Source: Rhizorhapis suberifaciens
GTDB taxonomy: Bacteria > Pseudomonadota > Alphaproteobacteria > Sphingomonadales > Sphingomonadaceae
Length of the DNA: 64,000 nt
Direction of reading: 5' to 3'
NCBI RefSeq assembly: GCF_014200045.1
Contig: NZ_JACHOV010000001.1
Location: forward strand, 1-64,000
The notes under the pieces were generated by a model, which was given only the letters and a program-made list of their open reading frames with translations, did not search any database and was not told the origin of the DNA. The translations under genes and the position numbers were made by a program. Below are positions 1 to 7,254 of the stretch, one piece after another. The first letter of the stretch is position 1; each line of letters starts with the position of its first letter.

Positions 1-60
1 AACCTTCCAATGAACAGCGAACAGGTTGCGGTCACGGGTAAATGGCGATTTTTCAGTCAT
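1..60 (-). CDS. Unidentified protein, N-terminal fragment
   Basis: An ATG at 60-58 on the minus strand opens a frame (MTEKSPFTRDRN...) that runs off the left edge after 20 codons. A good ribosome binding site (AAGGAG, about 8 bases before the ATG) supports the start. It lies just downstream of, and in the same direction as, the flavin oxidoreductase gene, so it is probably the next gene of that operon. Twenty residues are too few to assign a family. Confidence 0.55.
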   Translation of the reverse strand, partial: MTEKSPFTRDRNLFAVHWKV

Positions 61-122
61 GGGAACGTCTCCTTCGTGAGTGCTAAGAGGATTGGAAATC
101 GGCTTCGCAGCGCCGTGTTCGG

Positions 123-1208
123 TCAGGGTCCATCGGCCACAAAGCCGGGGAAGGTACGCAGATAGGCCAGGAACTTGTCTGTGGCGCCCTCTTCGCGCAG
201 ATGCGCGGGATCGACCGGTTGTTCCGGCGATCGATAAGCCGGATCTCGCCGGACCCGTTCCGGGAAGTCGTGACGCAGGATGCCCGCCCGGCCGATCGTC
301 ACGAAATCGCAGCCCGCCTCCATGAGGCTGACCGCCGTAGCGGCATCCATGATCTTGCCGGCGACGCCCAGGCGGACATTGTGCCGGGGCAAATCGACGA
401 AATAACTCAGAAGACTGCGGCCCTGATACTCTTCCTCATGGGGGTCCTTCGACACGTCCCACAGCGACATGTCGAGATAATCGATCTGTCCCTGTCGCAT
501 GATTTCTTCGGCCAGTTCCCCTACCTCGGCAAGCCGCATGCCAAAGCGTTCGGGCGACAGACGAAGACCGACTTGAAAATCAGGACGGCAGCGGCGGCGG
601 ATTCCGTCTATGACCTCCAGCATCAGCCGCGCACGGTTTTCAAAGCTGCCGCCATAGCGATCATCGCGGCGGTTGATGGTGGGTGAGAGAAACTGAGCCA
701 GAATGTAGCCGTGCGCACCATGGATCTGCACCCCGTCGCAGCCAGCCTTCTCCGCTCGAAGGGCGGCGTTGATAAAATCCTCGCGCACCTGCTCGACCTC
801 GACGAGGTCCAGTGGCCTGGCGCCATTGCGTGGGCTGGCGGAAGGGGCGACAGGCGTCCCGACCAGCTCCGGCGCGGCGCGCTCCCCGCCATGATAGAGT
901 TGTACTGCGGAAACGGAGCCCTTCTCATGCACCGCGACAGCGAAGCGCGCCAGTCCTTCGATATGCTGGTCGTCAAATATACCGAGCTGACCCGGATAGC
1001 CCTGCCCAACTTGCTGCACAGGGGCGGCGGCGGTCATGACAAGCGCAAAACCGCCCGCCGCGCGCATGGTTAACCAGTGCAGTTCCTCCTCGGAAAGACG
1101 GCCATCGGCATAGCTCTGCTGGTTGGTGAGGGGAGCGAGCATGAGCCGGTTCTTCAGGGCCGGGCCATGTGCCAGCGGAAGCGGGTCGAAGAGTTTGGCG
1201 TGCGACAT
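123..1208 (-). CDS. Old Yellow Enzyme family NADH:flavin oxidoreductase
   Basis: FMN-dependent ene-reductase or dienoyl-CoA-reductase-type TIM-barrel enzyme of about 361 residues, the usual length of the single-domain family. Visible family hallmarks are the N-terminal KNRLMLAPLTNQ strand, the substrate-pocket motif QIHGAHGYILAQFLSP, the NRRDDRYGGSFENRARL stretch, and the C-terminal FMN phosphate segment ending near FVTIGRAGI. It lacks the extra FeS/FAD domains of the 2,4-dienoyl-CoA reductase subgroup. I chose the ATG at 1208 (MSHAKLF) because GGAAAAG sits just before it; a TTG at 1220 and an ATG at 1211 are also possible. It lies 94 bp downstream of the FAD protein gene and probably belongs to the same operon. 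Substrate unknown; reduction of an alpha,beta-unsaturated carbonyl is the family expectation. Confidence 0.88.
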   Translation of the reverse strand: MSHAKLFDPLPLAHGPALKNRLMLAPLTNQQSYADGRLSEEELHWLTMRAAGGFALVMTAAAPVQQVGQGYPGQLGIFDDQHIEGLARFAVAVHEKGSVSAVQLYHGGERAAPELVGTPVAPSASPRNGARPLDLVEVEQVREDFINAALRAEKAGCDGVQIHGAHGYILAQFLSPTINRRDDRYGGSFENRARLMLEVIDGIRRRCRPDFQVGLRLSPERFGMRLAEVGELAEEIMRQGQIDYLDMSLWDVSKDPHEEEYQGRSLLSYFVDLPRHNVRLGVAGKIMDAATAVSLMEAGCDFVTIGRAGILRHDFPERVRRDPAYRSPEQPVDPAHLREEGATDKFLAYLRTFPGFVADGP

Positions 1209-1302
1209 CATCTTTTCCAATTTCAGCCATGCTCACTTCTACCAGCCGTCCCCGCCGGGTAGACGCTGTGATCTTCGGGAAGGACCCGCTCTTGCATTCT
1301 GC

Positions 1303-2724
1303 TCAGCCGACCGACGTCCCGGCTCCGCACTCTTTGGCCGCCGTTAATCCGGCAAGCCGGCCGAAAGTGAGTGCATTCGCAACGCCGATACCACCGCCGA
1401 TGTAGCGGCGGCCCAGTGTGCATCCAAGCACCTCGCCCGCGGCATACAGCCCCGCAATAACGGCGCCTTTCCGATTCAGAACATGGCCGTCGCTGTCGAT
1501 CTCCAGGCCTGAATGGCCGGACACGATTTGTGACGCGCGGATTTCAACCGCGTAAAAAGGTGCGGTACGGATCGGGTAAAACTTGGCCGCCTTCTTGAAG
1601 AAGTCGAGGTCCTCACCATCGTCCATATATTGGTTATATCGCTCCACCGTCAGTTCCAGGCTTGCCGGTTCGATGTCGGCACGCTTGGCGAGATCCGCTA
1701 TCGTATCAGCTGTCTTCACTCTGCCCTTCGCAATTTGCTGCCGGATTACATTGGTTCTCCAACTGTCCGAGCCAGGGTCGTTCACATAACGTCTGACCAC
1801 ATTCTCGTCGGCGCAGGCTTCCAGCAACGCGGGCTCGTCGAAGATAGCGAAGCACCGCATCTCCGGCTGCTCATTCAACAGATATCCTGACACCGCGTAA
1901 GATGCGTCTTCCGAGATGAAACGCTTGCCGTCGCGGTTCACCACCATCGCCCACTCCGGCAGAAACGCGGTCAAATCGGGCAGGAAGTTAGGCGTCGGCA
2001 CCAAGAGGCCGTTGTCGATGCCGGTAATGTTGCCGCCGACCTTTTCCGCCAGCAGAACGCCATCGCCCAGATTATACGGCGCGGCGGCATAAATGGAGGT
2101 GAGACGCGATCCATGCGCGGCTGCCGTGGGCCATAGCCTCTGGACCATTGCCGGGTTATTGGCAAAACCACCTGTGGTGACGATGACCGCTCCGGCGCGT
2201 AATTCGACTTCGCCCGACCGGATGCCAACGACGCGCCCATCCTCTAGAAGCAGGTCGGACACGCGTGAGCCGAGCGCAACCTCAACCCCTAGCGCACCAA
2301 TGGCATTGGACAGCGACTGGACAATGCCCAGACCACTCCCGACCGCCTGATGGCCACGCGGCCGCTCATCGACGCCAGACCGCACGAGCAACTCAGGGGG
2401 AATCTCATTGCCCAGCTCGATCAACCAGTCGATCAGCCATGGGCCAGCCTCACAAAGGCGCTTCGCCAGAGCAGGCTTGATCGACCATTGGTTGAGCGTC
2501 ATCAGATATTGATACATGTCTTCCGCGGAATCATTGATCCCGGCGGCTTTCTGCACGCTCGTTCCGGCTGCATAAACCACGCCGCTCGAAAGTGCGGTCG
2601 CCCCGCCCAGTGCGTCTCCGGCTTCGACAATAATGACGGACGCCCCATTCTTGGCCGCATGAAACGCGGCGGAGAGGCCCGCTCCACCACCACCCACAAC
2701 CACCACGTCGTAATCGACCGACAT
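1303..2724 (-). CDS. FAD-dependent oxidoreductase, fumarate reductase / ketosteroid dehydrogenase type
   Basis: A 473-residue flavoprotein of the FAD_binding_2 family. The N-terminus has the dinucleotide-binding motif VVVVGGGGAGLSAA followed by an acidic residue at the end of the second strand (IIVEAG). The C-terminus carries the matching FAD segment (GLYAAGEVLG, then RRYIGGGIGVANALTFGRLAG). This family includes fumarate reductases, 3-ketosteroid delta-1-dehydrogenases and tricarballylate-type dehydrogenases; sequence alone does not choose among them. The ATG at 2724 has a strong ribosome binding site (AAGGAG, 8 bases upstream). The next gene downstream encodes an Old Yellow Enzyme protein and the gene upstream a luciferase-like flavin enzyme, so three flavin oxidoreductases lie in a row, which suggests one catabolic route. 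Confidence 0.85.
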   Translation of the reverse strand: MSVDYDVVVVGGGGAGLSAAFHAAKNGASVIIVEAGDALGGATALSSGVVYAAGTSVQKAAGINDSAEDMYQYLMTLNQWSIKPALAKRLCEAGPWLIDWLIELGNEIPPELLVRSGVDERPRGHQAVGSGLGIVQSLSNAIGALGVEVALGSRVSDLLLEDGRVVGIRSGEVELRAGAVIVTTGGFANNPAMVQRLWPTAAAHGSRLTSIYAAAPYNLGDGVLLAEKVGGNITGIDNGLLVPTPNFLPDLTAFLPEWAMVVNRDGKRFISEDASYAVSGYLLNEQPEMRCFAIFDEPALLEACADENVVRRYVNDPGSDSWRTNVIRQQIAKGRVKTADTIADLAKRADIEPASLELTVERYNQYMDDGEDLDFFKKAAKFYPIRTAPFYAVEIRASQIVSGHSGLEIDSDGHVLNRKGAVIAGLYAAGEVLGCTLGRRYIGGGIGVANALTFGRLAGLTAAKECGAGTSVG

Positions 2725-2874
2725 TAAATTCTCCTTGGCCCCGCTGCTGCAGATCGCCGAAGTTTGCGCTTACAGCGGGGAATAATCCACTTGGTTTCAA
2801 TTCCGCCGGGAGGACCTTGACGGCCCTTGTTTGGCGACGTTGTCATTCTTCAAAAGACCAAGCGAGCGCCGCTA

Positions 2875-3783
2875 TCATTTTCCCGGAAGGATGGCGGACA
2901 GCGCCTCGATACCTTCCCAATCACTGACGATCACAGGGGGCTTCCCGATCACGCGCTGGGTCTCGTCTTCGCGGACCACATTGAGTACCACCCGGTTGGC
3001 CCCGTCGCTTCCAAACCCTTCGACCCGTGCGAGGATATCGGAATTACTTCCCCATGCGGTGATGGAGTCGATCAGCCGGTCGCTGCCACCGTTGTTCCAG
3101 TCCGCTTCCTCGAAACCACATCTGGCGAATGCGGCCTGATAATAGGGCAGCGCAATATACATCCCCAGATAGGCCCGGGCGACGGCACGAGCCTCTTCGG
3201 GATCGGTGCTCAATACGCACAGGATCTGCGACGTGATGTTCAGGTCCGCCCCCACGCGTTCCCGCGCCTCCTTGACGATCGCGGAGGGCATCATCCAGGT
3301 GACCATGCCCTGAGCATGCTTTACCGCCAGCTTTTGCAGGCCCGGTGCGTGGGCAGCGATATACAGGGGTGCCATCTGCTCGGGTTTGGGGGTGATGAGC
3401 TGGACCTCCGCCATATCTTCCAGATAGGCGGTCATCTTCGGCAGCGGAGCCACCCACTCGCCCTTGCGCTTGGCAATCACGATGGGGTTCGAGGCGCCGA
3501 GACCCATGATGAACCGGCCAGGGTAGAATTCCGACAGCGCCTGACGTGTTTGCACCGCGCCCATGGCGTCACGGCTGTAGACCGTTGCAACGCCCGTCGC
3601 CACCTTCAGGGTGCTGGTCTTCGACAGCATGAACCCGCAAGTCAGAAAAGGATCGCGGCCAAAGGAGTCGAGCAACCAGACGCTTTCAAAGCCAAGTCGC
3701 TCGATTTTTACCGCCAACTCTGCAAGCTGTTCGGCAGGCAGAAAGTGGGCGGTGCGATCAAGCGTAAGGCCGACAATTGGCAT
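2875..3783 (-). CDS. LLM-class (luciferase-like) flavin-dependent oxidoreductase
   Basis: About 302 residues with the bacterial-luciferase TIM-barrel pattern: an N-terminal strand PIVGLTLD, the helix EQLAELAVKIERLGFESVWL, KVATGVATVYSRD, then FIMGLGASNP, all typical of the F420- or FMN-dependent LLM superfamily. The ATG at 3783 (MPIVGL) is preceded by GGAG at 5-base spacing, so it is preferred over a TTG at 3798. It is separated by about 150 bp from the FAD protein gene on the same strand. Family members act as monooxygenases or as F420-linked dehydrogenases; sphingomonads generally use FMN forms. The substrate cannot be read from the sequence. Confidence 0.82.
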   Translation of the reverse strand: MPIVGLTLDRTAHFLPAEQLAELAVKIERLGFESVWLLDSFGRDPFLTCGFMLSKTSTLKVATGVATVYSRDAMGAVQTRQALSEFYPGRFIMGLGASNPIVIAKRKGEWVAPLPKMTAYLEDMAEVQLITPKPEQMAPLYIAAHAPGLQKLAVKHAQGMVTWMMPSAIVKEARERVGADLNITSQILCVLSTDPEEARAVARAYLGMYIALPYYQAAFARCGFEEADWNNGGSDRLIDSITAWGSNSDILARVEGFGSDGANRVVLNVVREDETQRVIGKPPVIVSDWEGIEALSAILPGK

Positions 3784-3904
3784 AAGAACTCCATTCAAAA
3801 TTTAGCTTGGTAAGCAATGCGAGCTTCAGAAAACAACCTGTTGTTGTGGGATTTTTCCACAATATAGGCGAGTTTTCACGGGCCCGGCATGATCGCCTGG
3901 TGCT

Positions 3905-4441
3905 TCAGGCGGCCCCCTCCTTGCTTGCCTCCGCCTCTCTCTTCCTGGCGAAATGTTGCCTAAAGCCCTTAAGTATGGCGTCGGAGTAGGTTCTCTCGAT
4001 GATAGACCGCATGAGATCCATGTCCGCACCTGGGATCAAATCGAACTCCGACTTGAATGTCATCAGCGTATGGCCGTCCGGCAATTGGTCTACCATGGTG
4101 GTTGCCAGATAGTTCTTGAATTCGCTCCGCAAAACGGCGCCGCCCGGATTGGGACGAAAGATCATGTTATAATAGATGCGCTTCGTCTCGTCATCTTGCA
4201 GCAGCAATGTCTCGTCGACAGCCGAGCCGGTGACATGTCGAACAACGCGTGTCCTGGGAACCTCATGGGGTTCGCCGACCAACTCGATGCTGGCAATCTC
4301 GGGACCGGGCCGACCTCCCTCGGACGACTTGACCCACCAGCGATCAAATCCAGCCCAGTCCGTCAGCAACTCCCATACTTCATCGGGCGTAGCCTCCACG
4401 ATACCCCGTACTTCCGCATGTCCTCTCTGGTACTTAGCCAT
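3905..4441 (-). CDS. SRPBCC / polyketide-cyclase-like ligand-binding protein
   Basis: About 178 residues. The N-terminal segment HAEVRGIVEATPDEVWELLTDWAGFDRWW is the standard opening of START/Bet v1-like (SRPBCC) proteins, followed by alternating beta strands and a long C-terminal helix with many basic residues. The ATG at 4441 (MAKYQ) is preceded by GGAGG at good spacing. A longer reading from 4594 adds 51 residues of low-complexity character and is rejected. It is the first gene of the minus-strand oxidative set, and the AACTATACTATA direct repeats lie upstream of it. Such proteins bind or cyclise hydrophobic small molecules, or serve as ring-hydroxylase-like accessory domains; the exact role is unknown. 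Confidence 0.8.
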   Translation of the reverse strand: MAKYQRGHAEVRGIVEATPDEVWELLTDWAGFDRWWVKSSEGGRPGPEIASIELVGEPHEVPRTRVVRHVTGSAVDETLLLQDDETKRIYYNMIFRPNPGGAVLRSEFKNYLATTMVDQLPDGHTLMTFKSEFDLIPGADMDLMRSIIERTYSDAILKGFRQHFARKREAEASKEGAA

Positions 4442-4612
4442 TCTGTCACCGCCTCCATCAATCACTGCATCTGTCAAACTGCCCAAGCTCGGGAATGCGG
4501 TCCCTCTGGCGCACGTGACGTGCATCAGAGGAATGAACATCTGCGCTGCCGCTCCATCAGGATCTCTCCAGCATATGGCGGCTCGGCTACGCATTCACCG
4601 TCAGCATAGGAC

Positions 4613-4667
4613 AACTATACTATACTACACTCTACTCATTTCCATGTAATAGGATAACTATACTATA
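4613..4667. promoter_or_regulatory. Paired direct repeat AACTATACTATA, probable operator/promoter region
   Basis: Two perfect copies of AACTATACTATA, at 4613-4624 and 4656-4667, start 43 bp apart, which is about four helical turns, so both would face the same side of the DNA. Read on the minus strand the unit is TATAGTATAGTT, which contains a TATAGT hexamer close to a -10 element. The region is markedly AT-rich against its surroundings and lies 172 bp before the SRPBCC gene. A transcription factor site for the minus-strand oxidative set is the simplest reading; the binding protein is not in the window. Confidence 0.5.
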
Positions 4668-4689
4668 TTGGTCGACCCTTCAAAATCTG

Positions 4690-4938
4690 TCAAGTGGAAT
4701 AGTCGGATCCGTCGATTGGGCGGCCCTCGTGGGGACAGTCCACAGTCACTTCGTAAACGCCTCGCCTCGGGACTGCCGCTGACCGGCAGCCCTGTAGATG
4801 TTGTACCGGACGCGCGGAATCTCCGAGGCAGTCGTTCGACATGCTGGGCGAAGGCGCGCATACGGCTGCCGATGCGGAAAACTATAAGGTCGTCTATATA
4901 CTGAAGCTATCAAGGCCGTGGCCGAGATTGCATCATGA
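4690..4938 (+). pseudogene. Decayed fragment of a PutA-type proline dehydrogenase gene
   Basis: No open gene exists here, but translated pieces in different frames line up in order with the proline dehydrogenase part of PutA. One frame (about 4690-4782) reads VDWAALVGTVHSHFVNAS and then stops, like the family stretch ending SLFVNAS. A second frame continues ASGLPLTGSPVDV, like the family ASTWGLMLTGKLVDV. A third frame (about 4829-4885) reads QSFDMLGEGAHTAADAENY, close to the family YSFDMLGEAALTAADA signature. After one more shift TEAIKAVAEIAS runs to a stop at 4936-4938, where the family has an AIHAIG helix. Between the second and third pieces a stretch of the family sequence is missing. So there are at least three frame breaks and one internal deletion. 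The match is from memory of the family, not from a search. Confidence 0.6.
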
Positions 4939-4960
4939 ATTCTGTCATTTCGTCTCCTTT

Positions 4961-5005
4961 TCCCATCTAATCCCAAATTATCCCCTTTATTCCCAGGCGT
5001 TCCCC
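4961..5005 (+). promoter_or_regulatory. Candidate MraZ operator: five TCCC(A/C) boxes with 10-bp period
   Basis: TCCCA at 4961, TCCCA at 4971, TCCCC at 4981, TCCCA at 4991 and TCCCC at 5001 repeat with an exact 10-bp period. On the other strand these are TGGGA/GGGGA boxes. MraZ proteins are known to bind TGGGN repeats separated by 5 bases upstream of their own gene, so position and period fit autoregulation of the dcw operon. The copies are inverted relative to the orientation best known from E. coli. The boxes end 121 bp before the proposed mraZ start. Confidence 0.75.
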
Positions 5006-5126
5006 TGATACACTTGTTCATATCGGGGCAGACACGTCGTTGGTGATTTCGCATCCGGCGGGCGGCAATGGTGCTGCTTTCCGGAACGGACGAGTCGGCC
5101 CATGGATAAAGGGGCAAGGCGAACAA

Positions 5127-5645
5127 GTGTCGGACATCGGGTTATATTCCGGTCCCGCATTCACGGCGATGGACAGCAAGGGTCGCTTCTCGATCCCCGC
5201 CTCCATGCGCCATATCGTCCAAGCCAGCAGCGGCGGACAGAACCGCCTTTGCCTTACCAAGCACGAAGAGTTCCGCTGCGTTATCGGCTTTGGCCATAGC
5301 TATCAGCAGACGCTCCGTGCGAATATCGAACGTGAAGAGCAGCTCGCCCTTGCCCGAAGCGAACCCTATAGCCGCGCCGCCGCCATGCAGCGGAAATTCG
5401 GATTGCTCGAAGATGTCCCCTTCGACGACGGCGGCCGCTTCTTCATCTCGCCCTTCCTGAAAAAGCTGTGCGAAATCGACGATATCGTCTTCATCAATGG
5501 CTCGGGGGATTATTTCGAACTCTGGAACCCGCAGGTCCTGATTTCCACTGACGGCGTCTATGACGACCTTAAATTGGCGGCGCAGTTCGCGTTGGAAGAT
5601 TGGGAAAATAATCCGAAGAATCCTAAGCGGGGAGGCACAAAGTGA
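5127..5645 (+). CDS. mraZ: Transcriptional regulator MraZ
   Basis: About 172 residues with two SpoVT/AbrB-like halves. The first half has the hallmark [17 protein letters not shown] and the second [14 protein letters not shown], the duplicated DxKGR-type motif of MraZ. It is the DNA-binding repressor that opens the division and cell wall cluster. I chose the GTG at 5127 (VSDIGLYSG), which gives the family's usual N-terminus; a TTG at 5040 in the same frame would add 29 residues of atypical sequence. Its stop overlaps the GTG start of rsmH by 4 bases. The phased TCCC boxes upstream are its likely binding site. Confidence 0.93.
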   Translation: MSDIGLYSGPAFTAMDSKGRFSIPASMRHIVQASSGGQNRLCLTKHEEFRCVIGFGHSYQQTLRANIEREEQLALARSEPYSRAAAMQRKFGLLEDVPFDDGGRFFISPFLKKLCEIDDIVFINGSGDYFELWNPQVLISTDGVYDDLKLAAQFALEDWENNPKNPKRGGTK

Positions 5646-6586
5646 TTGCTGCCGCACCTCATGTGCCCGTGCTCCTTGACGAAGTTCTCGATGCGCTCGC
5701 CATTGTCTCCGGCGAAACGCATGTGGACGGCACTTTCGGCGCCGGCGGCTATAGTTCCGCCATGGTGGACAAGGGCGCCAAGGTCATCGCATTCGACCAG
5801 GACCCTGATGCTATTAATGAGGGCCAGGCAGTCGTCGCGGCGAAGGGCGGCGCGCTCACCCTTGTTGAAGGCCGATTTTCGGAAATGGAGCATCTTTTGG
5901 CGGAGCGCGGCGTCTCTCAGGTCGCTGGCGTTGCGCTCGACATCGGCGTCTCGTCAATGCAACTCGATCGTGCTGGCCGTGGCTTTTCCTTTCAGGCTGA
6001 CGGCCCGCTCGACATGCGGATGAGCCAGTCGGGCGAAAGCGCCGCAGATTTCCTGAACGACGCCCCGGAGCAGGAGATCGCCGACATCATCTACCACTAT
6101 GGGGAAGAACATCGTTCGCGCCGGATCGCTCGCGCGATAGTCGAGGCCCGTCCTCTCACGCGTACTGGGCAACTGGCAGCCGTGGTGCGCAAGGCCGTCG
6201 GCTATCGCGCGGGTGACAAGAAAGATCCGGCAACGCGAACATTTCAGGCAATCCGCATCCACCTCAACCGAGAGCTTGAGGAACTCGAGCGGGGCCTCGA
6301 GGCCGCCGAGGCTGTACTGCAGCCCGGCGGCCGTTTGGCTGTGGTCACCTTCCACAGCCTCGAAGACCGAATTGTGAAGCGCTTCCTGCGGAGCCGTAGC
6401 GGCGGGGAGGGGGCTGGATCTCGTCATCGTCCTCTCAATGACGACCTTCCAGCCCCCACTTTCCACAAGCCCGCCAAGGCAGTGCGAGCCAGTGAAGGCG
6501 AAATTGCAGCAAATCCGCGCGCGCGCTCCGCAACATTGCGGAGCGCGGTGCGCTCATCAGCCAGACCGTGGGGGACGGGACAATGA
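5642..6586 (+). CDS. rsmH: 16S rRNA (cytosine(1402)-N(4))-methyltransferase RsmH
   Basis: A 314-residue SAM-dependent methyltransferase that modifies C1402 of 16S rRNA; formerly MraW. It shows the N-terminal [13 protein letters not shown], the SAM-binding [10 protein letters not shown], the [12 protein letters not shown] segment, and the C-terminal [14 protein letters not shown] motif typical of RsmH. The GTG start at 5642 lies within the end of mraZ and is preceded by GGGAGG. The stop overlaps the ATG of the next gene (ATGA). Length and position after mraZ are standard for the dcw cluster. Confidence 0.96.
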   Translation: MIAAAPHVPVLLDEVLDALAIVSGETHVDGTFGAGGYSSAMVDKGAKVIAFDQDPDAINEGQAVVAAKGGALTLVEGRFSEMEHLLAERGVSQVAGVALDIGVSSMQLDRAGRGFSFQADGPLDMRMSQSGESAADFLNDAPEQEIADIIYHYGEEHRSRRIARAIVEARPLTRTGQLAAVVRKAVGYRAGDKKDPATRTFQAIRIHLNRELEELERGLEAAEAVLQPGGRLAVVTFHSLEDRIVKRFLRSRSGGEGAGSRHRPLNDDLPAPTFHKPAKAVRASEGEIAANPRARSATLRSAVRSSARPWGTGQ

Positions 6587-7254
6587 TCGCAGTCAAGCGT
6601 CTGCAAAGCATTTTCTGGGTTCTACTGGTCACCTTGGGTGCCATTGCCGTCTATCTCGTATCCCTCCGGGTCGCATCGGAGCGGACCGAGCTGGCGCGGG
6701 TTGAAAGGCAGATATTGTCTGCCAAGCGCGAAATCCGGTATCTGGAAACCGAATTCGGCGCCCGCGCCAGCATGCGTCAGCTGGAACGCTGGAACAGTGA
6801 AAATTTTCGTTTTTCAACGCCCACTGCCGCGCAATATCTGGACGGCGAACGAGCCCTGGCAAGCCTTGAAGGCGTCACCCCGACTGGCCCGGCTTATGTC
6901 GCGACTCCTGTAATGACGGCGATGGTCGAAGGGCCTGCTGACCTGCCCTCCGCGGTGGCAAAGGCCGTTGCGGTCCAACCTGAAGTGAGCAGCGATGCTG
7001 TCACGGCACGACCCGCCCCTGAGTCGCGTGCGCCGGCCGTTGCAAGGACCGACGCTCCTGCGAAAGCAGAAAAGCCGCCTGTCCGAACGGCGCAGGCCGT
7101 AGCCGCTCCCGCCCCAAGACCCGCGCCCAAGACGACGGCTGACGCGCGGCGCGTTGAACGCGTAGCCATGCTTGAACAGACCCTTCTTGACGATCACACC
7201 ATGGGCGATCTCGCGCGTCTGGCTGCGCGGGAGAAGGGGAGGGCAATGCGCTGA
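6583..7254 (+). CDS. ftsL: FtsL-like division protein
   Basis: About 223 residues in the position of ftsL between rsmH and ftsI. A single membrane segment lies near residues 8-28 ([19 protein letters not shown]), followed by a short heptad-like stretch ([20 protein letters not shown]) as expected for a FtsL coiled coil that pairs with FtsB and FtsQ. The rest is a long Ala/Pro-rich tail of low complexity, much longer than in classical FtsL (about 100 residues). The start ATG overlaps the rsmH stop; a GTG 15 bases upstream is less likely. The assignment rests on position and topology since FtsL sequences are poorly conserved. Confidence 0.72.
   Translation: MIAVKRLQSIFWVLLVTLGAIAVYLVSLRVASERTELARVERQILSAKREIRYLETEFGARASMRQLERWNSENFRFSTPTAAQYLDGERALASLEGVTPTGPAYVATPVMTAMVEGPADLPSAVAKAVAVQPEVSSDAVTARPAPESRAPAVARTDAPAKAEKPPVRTAQAVAAPAPRPAPKTTADARRVERVAMLEQTLLDDHTMGDLARLAAREKGRAMR

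Noticed and set aside
2827-3813. A 328-codon open frame antisense to the luciferase-like gene
   Set aside because: No domain pattern, no ribosome binding site, and the opposite strand encodes a clear LLM protein.
3905-4594. Longer version of the SRPBCC protein starting at 4594
   Set aside because: The extra 51 residues are not family-like, and the ATG at 4441 has a strong GGAGG site.
4668-4904. A 78-codon open frame (MVDPSKSVKW...) as a gene
   Set aside because: It has no ribosome binding site, and part of it matches only one frame of the broken putA sequence; it is better explained as decayed coding DNA.
5040-5126. Extended MraZ N-terminus from a TTG at 5040
   Set aside because: MraZ proteins begin close to the conserved first motif; the added segment has no similarity to the family and the GTG at 5127 gives the expected length.
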